The notes beneath the pieces were generated by a model. It ran no database searches. It worked only from the letters and a program-made list of their open reading frames with translations, and had not been told where the DNA came from. From an uncultured beta proteobacterium (lineage in GTDB: Bacteria; Pseudomonadota; Gammaproteobacteria; Burkholderiales; Burkholderiaceae_C): a stretch of 5,767 bases of DNA. Of the stretch, positions 1-5,131 are shown piece by piece. The first letter of the stretch is position 1. Each line of letters begins with the position of its first letter. Both the position numbers and the translations under genes were made by a program. The stretch is from contig CAIYQF010000315.1 of NCBI GenBank assembly GCA_903928325.1, forward strand, positions 1 to 5,767, in the 5' to 3' direction.

Positions 1-635
1 GATTCAAAGCCGATCTTGCGAGCCGACGCCACCAAGGAAAAAACTTGCGTTGCCGGTTGAATTCGATGCACTGCTTTTTGCACTTCGGGGTCAAAGTCTT
101 GCACGCCAAAACTCAGGCGATTGAAACCCATGGCCCACAAGGCTTTCAGACGGGTGCTGTCAACGGTTCGGGGGTCTACTTCGATAGAAATTTCTGCCGC
201 CGGAGTGAAACGAAAGTGCTCCCGTAACAGCGCCATGACCTCACCCAACTCGTCGTCCCTTAGGAACGTGGGGCTGCCACCGCCCAAGTGCAATTGTCCG
301 ACCACCTGGTTCTCGCCAATGCGGTCGGTGTGCAACTCAATTTCCCGTTTCAGGTACCGCAGGTACTCAGCAGAGCGGCTGTGGTGCTTGGTGATGACCT
401 TGTTGCAGGCGCAGTAATAGCAAAGCGACTCGCAAAATGGAATGTGGATGTACAAGGACAGCGGTACGTTCGATGCCGTGGCTGCGCCAAAGCGCAAGTC
501 AATGGCCCGCAGGTAGTCGGCGTCGGTAAAAGCCTCCACAAACCGGTCCGCGGTAGGGTAGGAGGTATAGCGCGGCCCGGATACGTCGAAGCGCTGTAAG
601 AGTTCGTAAGAAACGCCGGTTGGGGTAGTATTCAT
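1..635 (-). CDS. hemN: Oxygen-independent coproporphyrinogen III dehydrogenase (HemN), N-terminal part, cut by the window edge
   Basis: This radical-SAM enzyme converts coproporphyrinogen III to protoporphyrinogen IX without O2, a cytoplasmic step in heme synthesis. I translated it from the ATG at 635-633; 211 codons are visible and the frame is still open at base 1. HemN proteins are about 450-460 residues, so this is slightly under half. Visible features are an N-terminal RYTSYPTADRF segment (about 22-32), typical of true HemN rather than HemW; the radical-SAM cluster motif C68-x3-C72-x2-C75-x-C77 after YIHIPFC; a GGGSPTFL SAM-binding loop (118-125), where many relatives have GGGTPT; EVDPRT (152-157); and NRLSFGVQDFDPEVQKAVHR (172-191). 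The gene is divergent from fnr and shares with it an intergenic region holding an FNR box, so anaerobic induction is likely. No clear Shine-Dalgarno sequence precedes the ATG. The identity is secure; the C-terminal half was not seen. Confidence 0.96.
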   Translation of the reverse strand, partial: MNTTPTGVSYELLQRFDVSGPRYTSYPTADRFVEAFTDADYLRAIDLRFGAATASNVPLSLYIHIPFCESLCYYCACNKVITKHHSRSAEYLRYLKREIELHTDRIGENQVVGQLHLGGGSPTFLRDDELGEVMALLREHFRFTPAAEISIEVDPRTVDSTRLKALWAMGFNRLSFGVQDFDPEVQKAVHRIQPATQVFSLVASARKIGFE

Positions 636-648
636 CTGTTTTTTACAG
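636..648. repeat. Short inverted repeat abutting the hemN start codon
   Basis: CTGT and ACAG arms of four bases flank five T's (plus strand), ending directly next to the hemN start codon. On the hemN mRNA this reads CTGTAAAAAACAG just before ATG, in the place where a Shine-Dalgarno sequence would be expected. A four-base-pair stem is weak and may be chance; no function can be assigned. Confidence 0.35.
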
Positions 649-662
649 AAAAGCAAGTGACT

Positions 663-668
663 AATGTG
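663..668 (-). promoter_or_regulatory. Candidate -10 element of an FNR-activated hemN promoter
   Basis: If the FNR box centred at 697.5 sits at -41.5, the usual class II activator position, the hemN transcript would begin near 656. The -12 to -7 hexamer would then be CACATT on the minus strand. This keeps the most conserved A (position 2) and T (position 6) of TATAAT and matches three of six bases overall. The leader would be about 21 bases. The spacing fits well but the hexamer is weak, and the start site is inferred. Confidence 0.4.
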
Positions 669-690
669 GCTGATGTAAGGAGCGGCGCCA

Positions 691-704
691 TTGATTTGCA
701 TCAA
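691..704. promoter_or_regulatory. Consensus FNR/ANR box between hemN and fnr
   Basis: TTGAT-TTGC-ATCAA matches the FNR consensus TTGAT-N4-ATCAA at all ten specified positions. It is the only full match I found in the window. It is centred at 697.5, 62 bases from the hemN ATG and 53 from the fnr ATG. Its position suits class II activation of hemN. On the fnr side no good -10 lies at the matching distance; a weak CAAAGT (719-724) would put the box over the -35 region, which would favour autorepression of fnr. Binding itself is inferred. Confidence 0.85.
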
Positions 705-722
705 ATTTTGTGATGGTGCAAA
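695..722. repeat. Imperfect inverted repeat overlapping the FNR box
   Basis: TTTGCATCA (695-703) is answered by TGATG-GT-GCAAA (711-722), which is its reverse complement with two extra bases inserted. The spacer is seven bases (AATTTTG). The left arm covers the right two-thirds of the FNR box, so the box belongs to two overlapping dyads. It could be a second degenerate protein site or an mRNA hairpin if an fnr transcript starts upstream of 695. Confidence 0.4.
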
Positions 723-739
723 GTCCAAAACCGTTTACC

Positions 740-744
740 AAGGA
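740..744 (+). promoter_or_regulatory. Shine-Dalgarno sequence of fnr
   Basis: AAGGA lies six bases upstream of the ATG at 751 and decides the start. The reading frame stays open upstream to a TTG at 691, but that TTG is the first half of the FNR box and has no ribosome binding site, so the longer form is rejected. Confidence 0.8.
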
Positions 745-750
745 ACCACC

Positions 751-1554
751 ATGCCCCAACCGATCCATCTGCATCGCACTGACCAAGGTGACGCGCGCGC
801 GCAACCTGCGCATGCAGGCGCCACAGTGATCCCGATCAATGCCGGCAGCATCAAGGTTGCCTGCTCTAACTGCAATTTGCGTGAGCTGTGCATGCCCATG
901 GGCCTAAACAAAGAGGAACTTGACCGCATTGACACCGTCGTTGAAATGCGGCGCAAGGTGAAAAAAGGCGACTTCTTGTTCAACAATGGCGAAAAGTTTT
1001 CCAACCTGTTTGCCATCCGCACTGGCTTTTTCAAGACTTGCATCACCGCCGAAGACGGGCGCGACCAGGTTACTGGTTTTCAAATGGCGGGCGAGGTCAT
1101 GGGCCTAGACGGCATCGTCAACGACCACCACACCTGTGACGCAGTGGCGCTCGAAGACGCTGAGGTTTGCGTCATGCCCTTTGACCGCATCGAAGAGCTA
1201 TCGCGCGACATCGGCTCCATGCAGCGCCACGTTCACAAGATCATGAGCCGAGAAATCGTACGGGAAAATGGTGTCATGCTGCTTCTGGGCAGCATGCGGG
1301 CCGAAGAGCGCCTGGCCGCTTTTTTACTGAACCTGGTGCAGCGCCTGCATGCCCGTGGTTTTTCACAGTCCGAATTGGTGCTGCGCATGACGCGCGAAGA
1401 AATTGGCAGCTATTTGGGCCTCAAGTTGGAGACCGTGAGCCGCACCTTCTCCCAGTTCGCTGACGACCAGATCATTGAGGTCAAGCAACGCCATGTGCGC
1501 ATCATCAACAGTGATGCGCTGCGCGACCTGGTGAACCGCACCGAGTGCGACTAA
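751..1554 (+). CDS. fnr: Oxygen-sensing CRP/FNR-family transcription regulator Fnr
   Basis: Fnr is a cytoplasmic regulator that holds a [4Fe-4S] cluster without O2, dimerises and binds TTGAT-N4-ATCAA sites. The product is 267 aa. The four cluster cysteines are C38, C41, C47 and C140, with the same spacing as C20, C23, C29 and C122 of E. coli FNR; C140 sits in EVCVMPF as in the E. coli protein. The cyclic-nucleotide-like beta barrel spans about 56-145, the dimer helix about 150-180 (ending MLLLGSMRAEERLAAF), and the helix-turn-helix about 213-233 (MTREEIGSYLGL, then LETVSRTF). E227, S230 and R231 match the E-x-x-S-R of FNR that reads TTGAT. The N-terminus is 18 residues longer than in E. coli, and C97, C129 and C265 are extra cysteines. 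It lies between hemN (divergent) and ccoH (convergent), a setting fitting control of both the oxidase and heme synthesis. Other names used for this family are Anr and FixK; the cluster cysteines favour Fnr/Anr over cysteine-free FixK types. Confidence 0.96.
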   Translation: MPQPIHLHRTDQGDARAQPAHAGATVIPINAGSIKVACSNCNLRELCMPMGLNKEELDRIDTVVEMRRKVKKGDFLFNNGEKFSNLFAIRTGFFKTCITAEDGRDQVTGFQMAGEVMGLDGIVNDHHTCDAVALEDAEVCVMPFDRIEELSRDIGSMQRHVHKIMSREIVRENGVMLLLGSMRAEERLAAFLLNLVQRLHARGFSQSELVLRMTREEIGSYLGLKLETVSRTFSQFADDQIIEVKQRHVRIINSDALRDLVNRTECD

Positions 1555-1563
1555 ACGCACCCA

Positions 1564-1589
1564 TAAGCGGCTAGCAGCCTCTTATTTTT
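1564..1589 (+). terminator. Likely intrinsic terminator of fnr, overlapping the 3' end of ccoH
   Basis: Arms TAAGcGGCT (1564-1572) and AGCCtCTTA (1576-1584) pair in eight of nine positions around the three-base loop AGC. The T-run TTTTT (1585-1589) follows on the plus strand. The stem begins nine bases after the fnr stop codon. The last stem bases and T-run are also the stop codon and final codons of ccoH on the other strand. There is no T-run on the minus-strand side, so it should serve fnr only. The T-run is short, hence moderate confidence. Confidence 0.6.
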
Positions 1590-1866
1590 GCTCTGGCTTG
1601 GCCTCCACTCCGGTAGCGGCATGGTTGCGCGCCTGCAGCGCAGGGGCTAAATTTCCCGACGCCGACTCCGCACTGCGGCTCAGCTCAATACCCTTGCGGT
1701 AGTAGTCTTCATCCACCAAAGTGTCCATGCCTGCGTATGCGAGGTAGAACGTAAAAAAACTAGCGACTACGACCATAGCTGGGCCGGAAATGACCATCCA
1801 CACGTGGCCATATTTCCACCAAGAGGCCGCTGCCGGGGCGGTGGGGTGGGTATTGGTAGTTTGCAT
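1582..1866 (-). CDS. ccoH: cbb3 oxidase assembly/stability protein CcoH (FixH family)
   Basis: CcoH is a small inner-membrane protein needed for stable assembly of cbb3 oxidase. This copy has 94 aa: a short N-terminal segment rich in Thr, Pro and Ala, one membrane helix at about 22-46 (WMVISGPAMVVVASFFTFYLAYAG), and a DEDYYRKGIELSRS stretch (52-65), which is the characteristic FixH signature after the helix. It ends in a charged Ala/Glu/Lys tail. Betaproteobacterial members are short like this, whereas alphaproteobacterial FixH is about 150-170 aa. The start is fixed by AAGGA (1872-1876) five bases before the ATG; this ribosome site overlaps the ccoG stop codon, so the two genes are probably translationally coupled. 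It is the last gene of the minus-strand group and faces fnr. Confidence 0.88.
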   Translation of the reverse strand: MQTTNTHPTAPAAASWWKYGHVWMVISGPAMVVVASFFTFYLAYAGMDTLVDEDYYRKGIELSRSAESASGNLAPALQARNHAATGVEAKPEQK

Positions 1867-1871
1867 ACAAG

Positions 1872-1876
1872 TCCTT
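1872..1876 (-). promoter_or_regulatory. Shine-Dalgarno sequence of ccoH, overlapping the ccoG stop
   Basis: On the minus strand the sequence is TAAGGACTTGT before the ccoH ATG: the ccoG stop TAA supplies the two A's of AAGGA. Ribosomes finishing ccoG are placed directly at the ccoH start. Confidence 0.75.
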
Positions 1877-3341
1877 AGCGGGGAATAATAAAAACAGCTT
1901 TTTCCTGGACAACCGTGCGTCCAGCGTCGCCATCGACTTCAAAGTGAATAGGATGCGAACCCGCACCGGCCTGGCCCGGGGGCAACTGCAGGCGCACCAC
2001 CACCCAGCGCGACTGTGCGGGCTCAATCACCAAATTCGCATCCGTGACCACGGTCAACCCCGGCAAGCCATCGGCCTGGATGTGTACACGCTGGCTGGCC
2101 TCCGACGCATTCATGATTTGCAGCCGAAAAACGTTCTCAATGCGCCCACCTTCGACCTCCCGCGCCAACGAAGTACGGTCGCGCTCGACATCCACTTTGA
2201 ACGGCGGTCGAAGCGCCAGGCTGACCACCATGGCAATGACCACCGATGCCAGAATGCTGGTGTAGACCAGCACGCGAGGGCGCAGCACATGGCGCAAGGT
2301 CTGCGATCGGCTCCACCGCTGGTTGACGGCGTTTTCAGTAGAGTACTTGACCAAGCCACGGTCGTAGCCCATTTTGTCCATGACCTCGTCGCATACATCG
2401 GCACAAGCGCCACAGCCAATGCACTCGTACTGCAGACCATTGCGGATATCGATACCTGTGGGGCACACCTGGACGCACAAACTGCAGTCCACGCAGGCGC
2501 CCAAATCTGATTTTTCCAGATCAAGCTTTTTAGACCGGCGCCCGCGGGGCTCGCCACGCAAGGCGTCGTAGGTGACGATGAGCGTGTCTTTGTCAAACAT
2601 CGCACTTTGAAACCGGGCATACGGGCACATGTGCTTGCACACCTGCTCGCGCATAAACCCGGCGTTTCCGTAGGTCGCGAAGCCATAGAAAAACACCCAG
2701 AAAATTTCCCAGGACCCTAGCGTCCACTGAAAAAACTCGCCTGCCAACTCATGCACAGGGGTGAAATAGCCCACAAAGGTAAAACCCGTCCACAGGGCTA
2801 CTGCCAGCCACAAAGCATGTTTGGCGGCTTTGCGCCCTAACTTATCCAAGGACCAGCCATCTTCGTCTCGGCGCATACGCGCTGAACGGTCGCCCTCGGT
2901 CTTTTTCTCCAACCACAGAAAAATTTCGGTATATACCGTTTGCGGGCAGGCGTAGCCACACCACAGGCGTCCGGCCACCGCCGTGAACAAAAACAGCGAC
3001 AGGGCGGAGATGACCAACAAACCCGTTAGGTAGATGAAATCCTGCGGATACAGAACCAGACCAAAGATGTAAAACCGGCGTGCTCCCAGGTCAAAGAGTA
3101 CTGCCTGGCGCTGGCCCCATTGCACCCAAGGCAAGCCATAAAAAACCAATTGGGTCAGAAAAACCGTGGCCCAACGCCAGTGCGAGAAAAAACCCGAGAC
3201 GCTGCGCGGGTAGATCTTTTGGTGCGCCTGGTACAGGGAAATCAGTTCGGCATCAGCGCCCGGTGGCGGTGCTATGGGTGTGGTGTCGGTGGACGACGCA
3301 ATGGGGATAACTTTGCGTGTTGCTGGCTCAGGGGGCTTCAA
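1875..3341 (-). CDS. ccoG: cbb3 oxidase copper-handling protein CcoG (FixG/RdxA family, polyferredoxin-like)
   Basis: CcoG is a membrane iron-sulfur protein; in Rhodobacter it has been shown to act as a cupric reductase supplying Cu(I) for the CuB centre of cbb3 oxidase. This product is 488 aa, a normal length. In order: a cytoplasmic head with AELISLYQAHQKIYPRSVSG (31-50); membrane helices at roughly 58-76, 91-122, 174-194 and 211-230; membrane-proximal cysteine motifs C128-GYA-C132-P and C235-KHM-C239-P; two [4Fe-4S] motifs, C283-C286-C289-C293-P and C307-C310-C313-C317; a further helix at about 357-377; and a C-terminal beta-rich periplasmic domain (about 380-488) as in FixG. The start is TTG (3341-3339): the frame has a stop TAA seven codons upstream and no ATG or GTG between, and the next Met is far inside the conserved region. 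AGAAAG nine bases before it is a plausible ribosome site. It follows ccoP after 65 bases and precedes ccoH by eight. Confidence 0.95.
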   Translation of the reverse strand: MKPPEPATRKVIPIASSTDTTPIAPPPGADAELISLYQAHQKIYPRSVSGFFSHWRWATVFLTQLVFYGLPWVQWGQRQAVLFDLGARRFYIFGLVLYPQDFIYLTGLLVISALSLFLFTAVAGRLWCGYACPQTVYTEIFLWLEKKTEGDRSARMRRDEDGWSLDKLGRKAAKHALWLAVALWTGFTFVGYFTPVHELAGEFFQWTLGSWEIFWVFFYGFATYGNAGFMREQVCKHMCPYARFQSAMFDKDTLIVTYDALRGEPRGRRSKKLDLEKSDLGACVDCSLCVQVCPTGIDIRNGLQYECIGCGACADVCDEVMDKMGYDRGLVKYSTENAVNQRWSRSQTLRHVLRPRVLVYTSILASVVIAMVVSLALRPPFKVDVERDRTSLAREVEGGRIENVFRLQIMNASEASQRVHIQADGLPGLTVVTDANLVIEPAQSRWVVVRLQLPPGQAGAGSHPIHFEVDGDAGRTVVQEKAVFIIPR

Positions 3342-3365
3342 ACGGTGGCACTTTCTATGAGATTA

Positions 3366-3396
3366 CAGGGGCGACACGGTGTGCGAGACGCCCCTG
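3366..3396 (-). repeat. GC-rich hairpin in the ccoP-ccoG gap
   Basis: CAGGGGCG (3366-3373) and CGCCCCTG (3389-3396) are perfect eight-base inverted arms around a 15-base loop. On the ccoNOQP transcript the stem starts ten bases after the ccoP stop codon and ends 24 bases before the ccoG start. No T-run follows on either strand, so it does not look like a standard intrinsic terminator. More likely roles are protecting the 3' end of a ccoNOQP message, marking a processing site, or reducing read-through into ccoG. The structure is visible; the role is inferred. Confidence 0.65.
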
Positions 3397-3406
3397 AAGC
3401 GGCGAT

Positions 3407-4306
3407 TTACTTACTGGAAAGACTCCAAACGTAGCTTGCCAGCACATGGATTTGTGCCTCCGTGAGCTTGCCCGACTGCGCAGGCATTTGGTTGACTTTG
3501 CCGTTGTTGACCATAGCCATGATGGCAGCCTCGCCGTAGCCATGGAGCCAAATGTTATCGCTCAGATTGGGCGCGCCAAGTGCCTGGTTTCCCTGGCCGT
3601 TGGCACCGTGGCAAGCTGCACAAACCATGAATTTAGCTTTACCAAGTTCTGCACGCACCGAGTCGTGTGGGCTGCCAGACAGACTCAACACGTAATTGGC
3701 CACGTTCTTGACGTCCTCCGGCGTGCCTACTGCAGCGGCCATGGGGGGCATCTGCCCAATACGCCCCAGCGTAAGGGTTTCCTTGATCTTCTCGGGCGTT
3801 CCGCCATGCAACCAATCACCGTCGGTCAAATTGGGGAACCCTTTGGAGCCGCGGGCGTCGGAGCCGTGGCACTGTGCGCAGTTGTTCATGAACAAGCGCT
3901 CGCCAATGGCGTGCGCGCCAGGGTCACGTGCCACCTGCTCGGGTGTCATGGAGACAAACTTGGCATACAAAGGCGCCTCGGCCACTTTGGCTTTTTCGAC
4001 CTCGGCCTCATACTGCCCCGCAGACGACCAGCCCAATTGGCCCTTCGAGCTTCCCAGACCTGGGTACAAGGCCAAGTAGGCAAACCCAAATACGATGGTG
4101 ATAACAAACAGCCACACCCACCAGCGCGGCAAAGGGTGGTTCATCTCGCGCAGGTCACCGTCCCATACGTGGCCGGTGGTGTTGTCACCGGCTGTCATCG
4201 CACGCGCCTTGCCGCTAAACCAGAGCAGCAAAAGACAGGCTGCCATGCTGACCACCGTGATAGCGGCAACATAGACCGCCCAAAAATTGCTCGTAAAGTC
4301 ACTCAT
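3407..4306 (-). CDS. ccoP: cbb3-type cytochrome c oxidase subunit CcoP (diheme cytochrome c)
   Basis: CcoP is the diheme c-type cytochrome of cbb3 oxidase, anchored in the inner membrane with its hemes in the periplasm, passing electrons towards CcoO and CcoN. The product is 299 aa, a full length. It has two membrane helices, about 8-30 and 62-82; between them lies GHVWDGDLREMNHPLPRWW (45-63), a hallmark of CcoP. Two cytochrome c domains follow, with heme sites C143-AQ-C146-H147 and C229-AA-C232-H233, and likely axial methionines M186 (GQMPPM) and M274 (NQMPAQ). The helix SYVWSLS closes the second domain. AAGGA (4313-4317 on the minus strand) lies six bases before the ATG. It is preceded by ccoQ after 27 bases. 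Confidence 0.97.
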   Translation of the reverse strand: MSDFTSNFWAVYVAAITVVSMAACLLLLWFSGKARAMTAGDNTTGHVWDGDLREMNHPLPRWWVWLFVITIVFGFAYLALYPGLGSSKGQLGWSSAGQYEAEVEKAKVAEAPLYAKFVSMTPEQVARDPGAHAIGERLFMNNCAQCHGSDARGSKGFPNLTDGDWLHGGTPEKIKETLTLGRIGQMPPMAAAVGTPEDVKNVANYVLSLSGSPHDSVRAELGKAKFMVCAACHGANGQGNQALGAPNLSDNIWLHGYGEAAIMAMVNNGKVNQMPAQSGKLTEAQIHVLASYVWSLSSK

Positions 4307-4333
4307 AAGAATTCCTTGTGCTTGTCTTAGACA

Positions 4334-4471
4334 TCAGTCTTGCTCAAACGGCAGGTTGGCCGCTTGAGCGAAATCGTCCGAACGGCGGCGCGACCAGGTC
4401 CACCAAATGATTCCAACAAAAATGGCAAAACTCACCACCGTAACCAATGAGCGCAGCGTATTGATTTCCAT
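4334..4471 (-). CDS. ccoQ: cbb3-type cytochrome c oxidase small subunit CcoQ (FixQ)
   Basis: A 45-aa reading frame I translated by hand: it begins MEINTLRSLVTVVSFAIF, has a single membrane helix at about 7-26 ending in WWTWSRRR, and closes with DDFAQAANLPFEQD. The helix followed by an Arg cluster and an Ala-Ala-x-Leu-Pro-Phe tail is typical of CcoQ. CcoQ is a non-catalytic subunit reported to stabilise cbb3 oxidase, particularly its association with CcoP. GGGAG (4479-4483, minus strand) lies seven bases upstream of the ATG. The gene fits exactly between ccoO (18 bases upstream) and ccoP (27 bases downstream), the usual place. Confidence 0.92.
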   Translation of the reverse strand: MEINTLRSLVTVVSFAIFVGIIWWTWSRRRSDDFAQAANLPFEQD

Positions 4472-4489
4472 TACTTTTCTCCCGCCGCC

Positions 4490-5116
4490 TTATCTCAGCG
4501 CCAGTCCCAGCACCTGCAAATAGGCGATGGTTGCGTCGAGTTCGGTCTTGCCCTTGACGTCTTCTGCAGCGCTGGCAATTTGTGCGTCGGTATAGGGCAC
4601 GCCGACCCGGCGCAAGGCTGTCATATGGGCCGGCATCACTGCCGCATCCACCGGGGTTTTGGCCAACCAGGGATAGGCTGGCATATTGGACTCAGGAACC
4701 AGGTCACGCGGGTTAGTCAGATGAATGCGATGCCATTCGTCGCTGTACTTTGCGCCCACACGGGCCAAATCAGGTCCGGTGCGCTTGCTGCCCCACTGGA
4801 AGGGGTGGTCATAGACCGACTCACCTGCCACCGAGTAATGGCCGTACCGCAGGGTCTCGGCCCTGAAGGGGCGAATCATCTGTGAATGGCAGTTGTAGCA
4901 GCCCTCGCGGGTGTAAATGTCGCGACCCGCCAATTGCAGCGCGGTGTAGGGCTCAATGCCTTTGATCGGCTCGGTGGTGGACTTTTGGAAGAACAGCGGA
5001 ACGATCTCTACCAAACCGCCAAACAAGAGCACCACCAAAATCAGCACAATCATCAAGAAGTTGCTGGTCTCTATCTTTTCGTGCGACAGGACCGATTTGG
5101 AATTGTCATTTGCCAT
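4490..5116 (-). CDS. ccoO: cbb3-type cytochrome c oxidase subunit CcoO (monoheme cytochrome c)
   Basis: CcoO is the monoheme c-type subunit that feeds electrons into CcoN. The product is 208 aa, full length. One N-terminal membrane helix (about 19-43, FLMIVLILVVLLFGGLVEIVPLFF) anchors a periplasmic heme domain. The heme site is C73-YN-C76-H77 in the strongly conserved EGCYNCHSQMIRPFRAE, followed by ERYG-like LRYGHYSVAGE, then DHPFQWGSKRTGPDLARVG (103-121) and SNMPAYPWL (143-151), where M145 is the likely axial ligand. The gene begins 15 bases after the ccoN stop; the ribosome site is weak (GAGAAAG just before), so coupling to ccoN translation is plausible. Confidence 0.97.
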   Translation of the reverse strand: MANDNSKSVLSHEKIETSNFLMIVLILVVLLFGGLVEIVPLFFQKSTTEPIKGIEPYTALQLAGRDIYTREGCYNCHSQMIRPFRAETLRYGHYSVAGESVYDHPFQWGSKRTGPDLARVGAKYSDEWHRIHLTNPRDLVPESNMPAYPWLAKTPVDAAVMPAHMTALRRVGVPYTDAQIASAAEDVKGKTELDATIAYLQVLGLALR

Positions 5117-5131
5117 GATCTTGTCTTTCTC

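Noticed and set aside
288..599. Plus-strand frames opposite hemN (also 45-227 and 121-417)
   Set aside because: They lie opposite the well-supported hemN coding frame and have no recognisable motifs or ribosome sites.
691..750. Longer Fnr starting at TTG 691, adding 20 residues
   Set aside because: The TTG is the left half of the FNR box and lacks a ribosome site; ATG 751 has AAGGA at a six-base spacing.
787..802. GCGCGCGC run at the start of fnr as a repeat or phase-variable tract
   Set aside because: It is short and encodes Asp-Ala-Arg-Ala in the variable N-terminal tail; there is no sign of an expandable tract.
1760..2026. 88-codon minus-strand frame across the ccoG-ccoH junction
   Set aside because: It overlaps both well-supported genes in another frame and has no family features.
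1944..2510. A 188-codon plus-strand frame opposite ccoG, and a 191-codon minus-strand frame (2111-2686) overlapping ccoG
   Set aside because: Both are out-of-frame shadows of ccoG; their translations are rich in Arg, His and Cys runs and show no family features.
3446..4330. A 294-codon open frame on the plus strand, opposite almost all of ccoP
   Set aside because: It mirrors ccoP, which has clear heme motifs and normal length. The frame has no recognisable domain, and long antisense frames are common opposite GC-rich genes. No ribosome site supports it.
4461..4474. TTGAT-TTCC-ATTAC near the ccoQ start as a second FNR box
   Set aside because: Only three of five bases fit in the right half, and it lies over the ccoQ start codon inside an operon.
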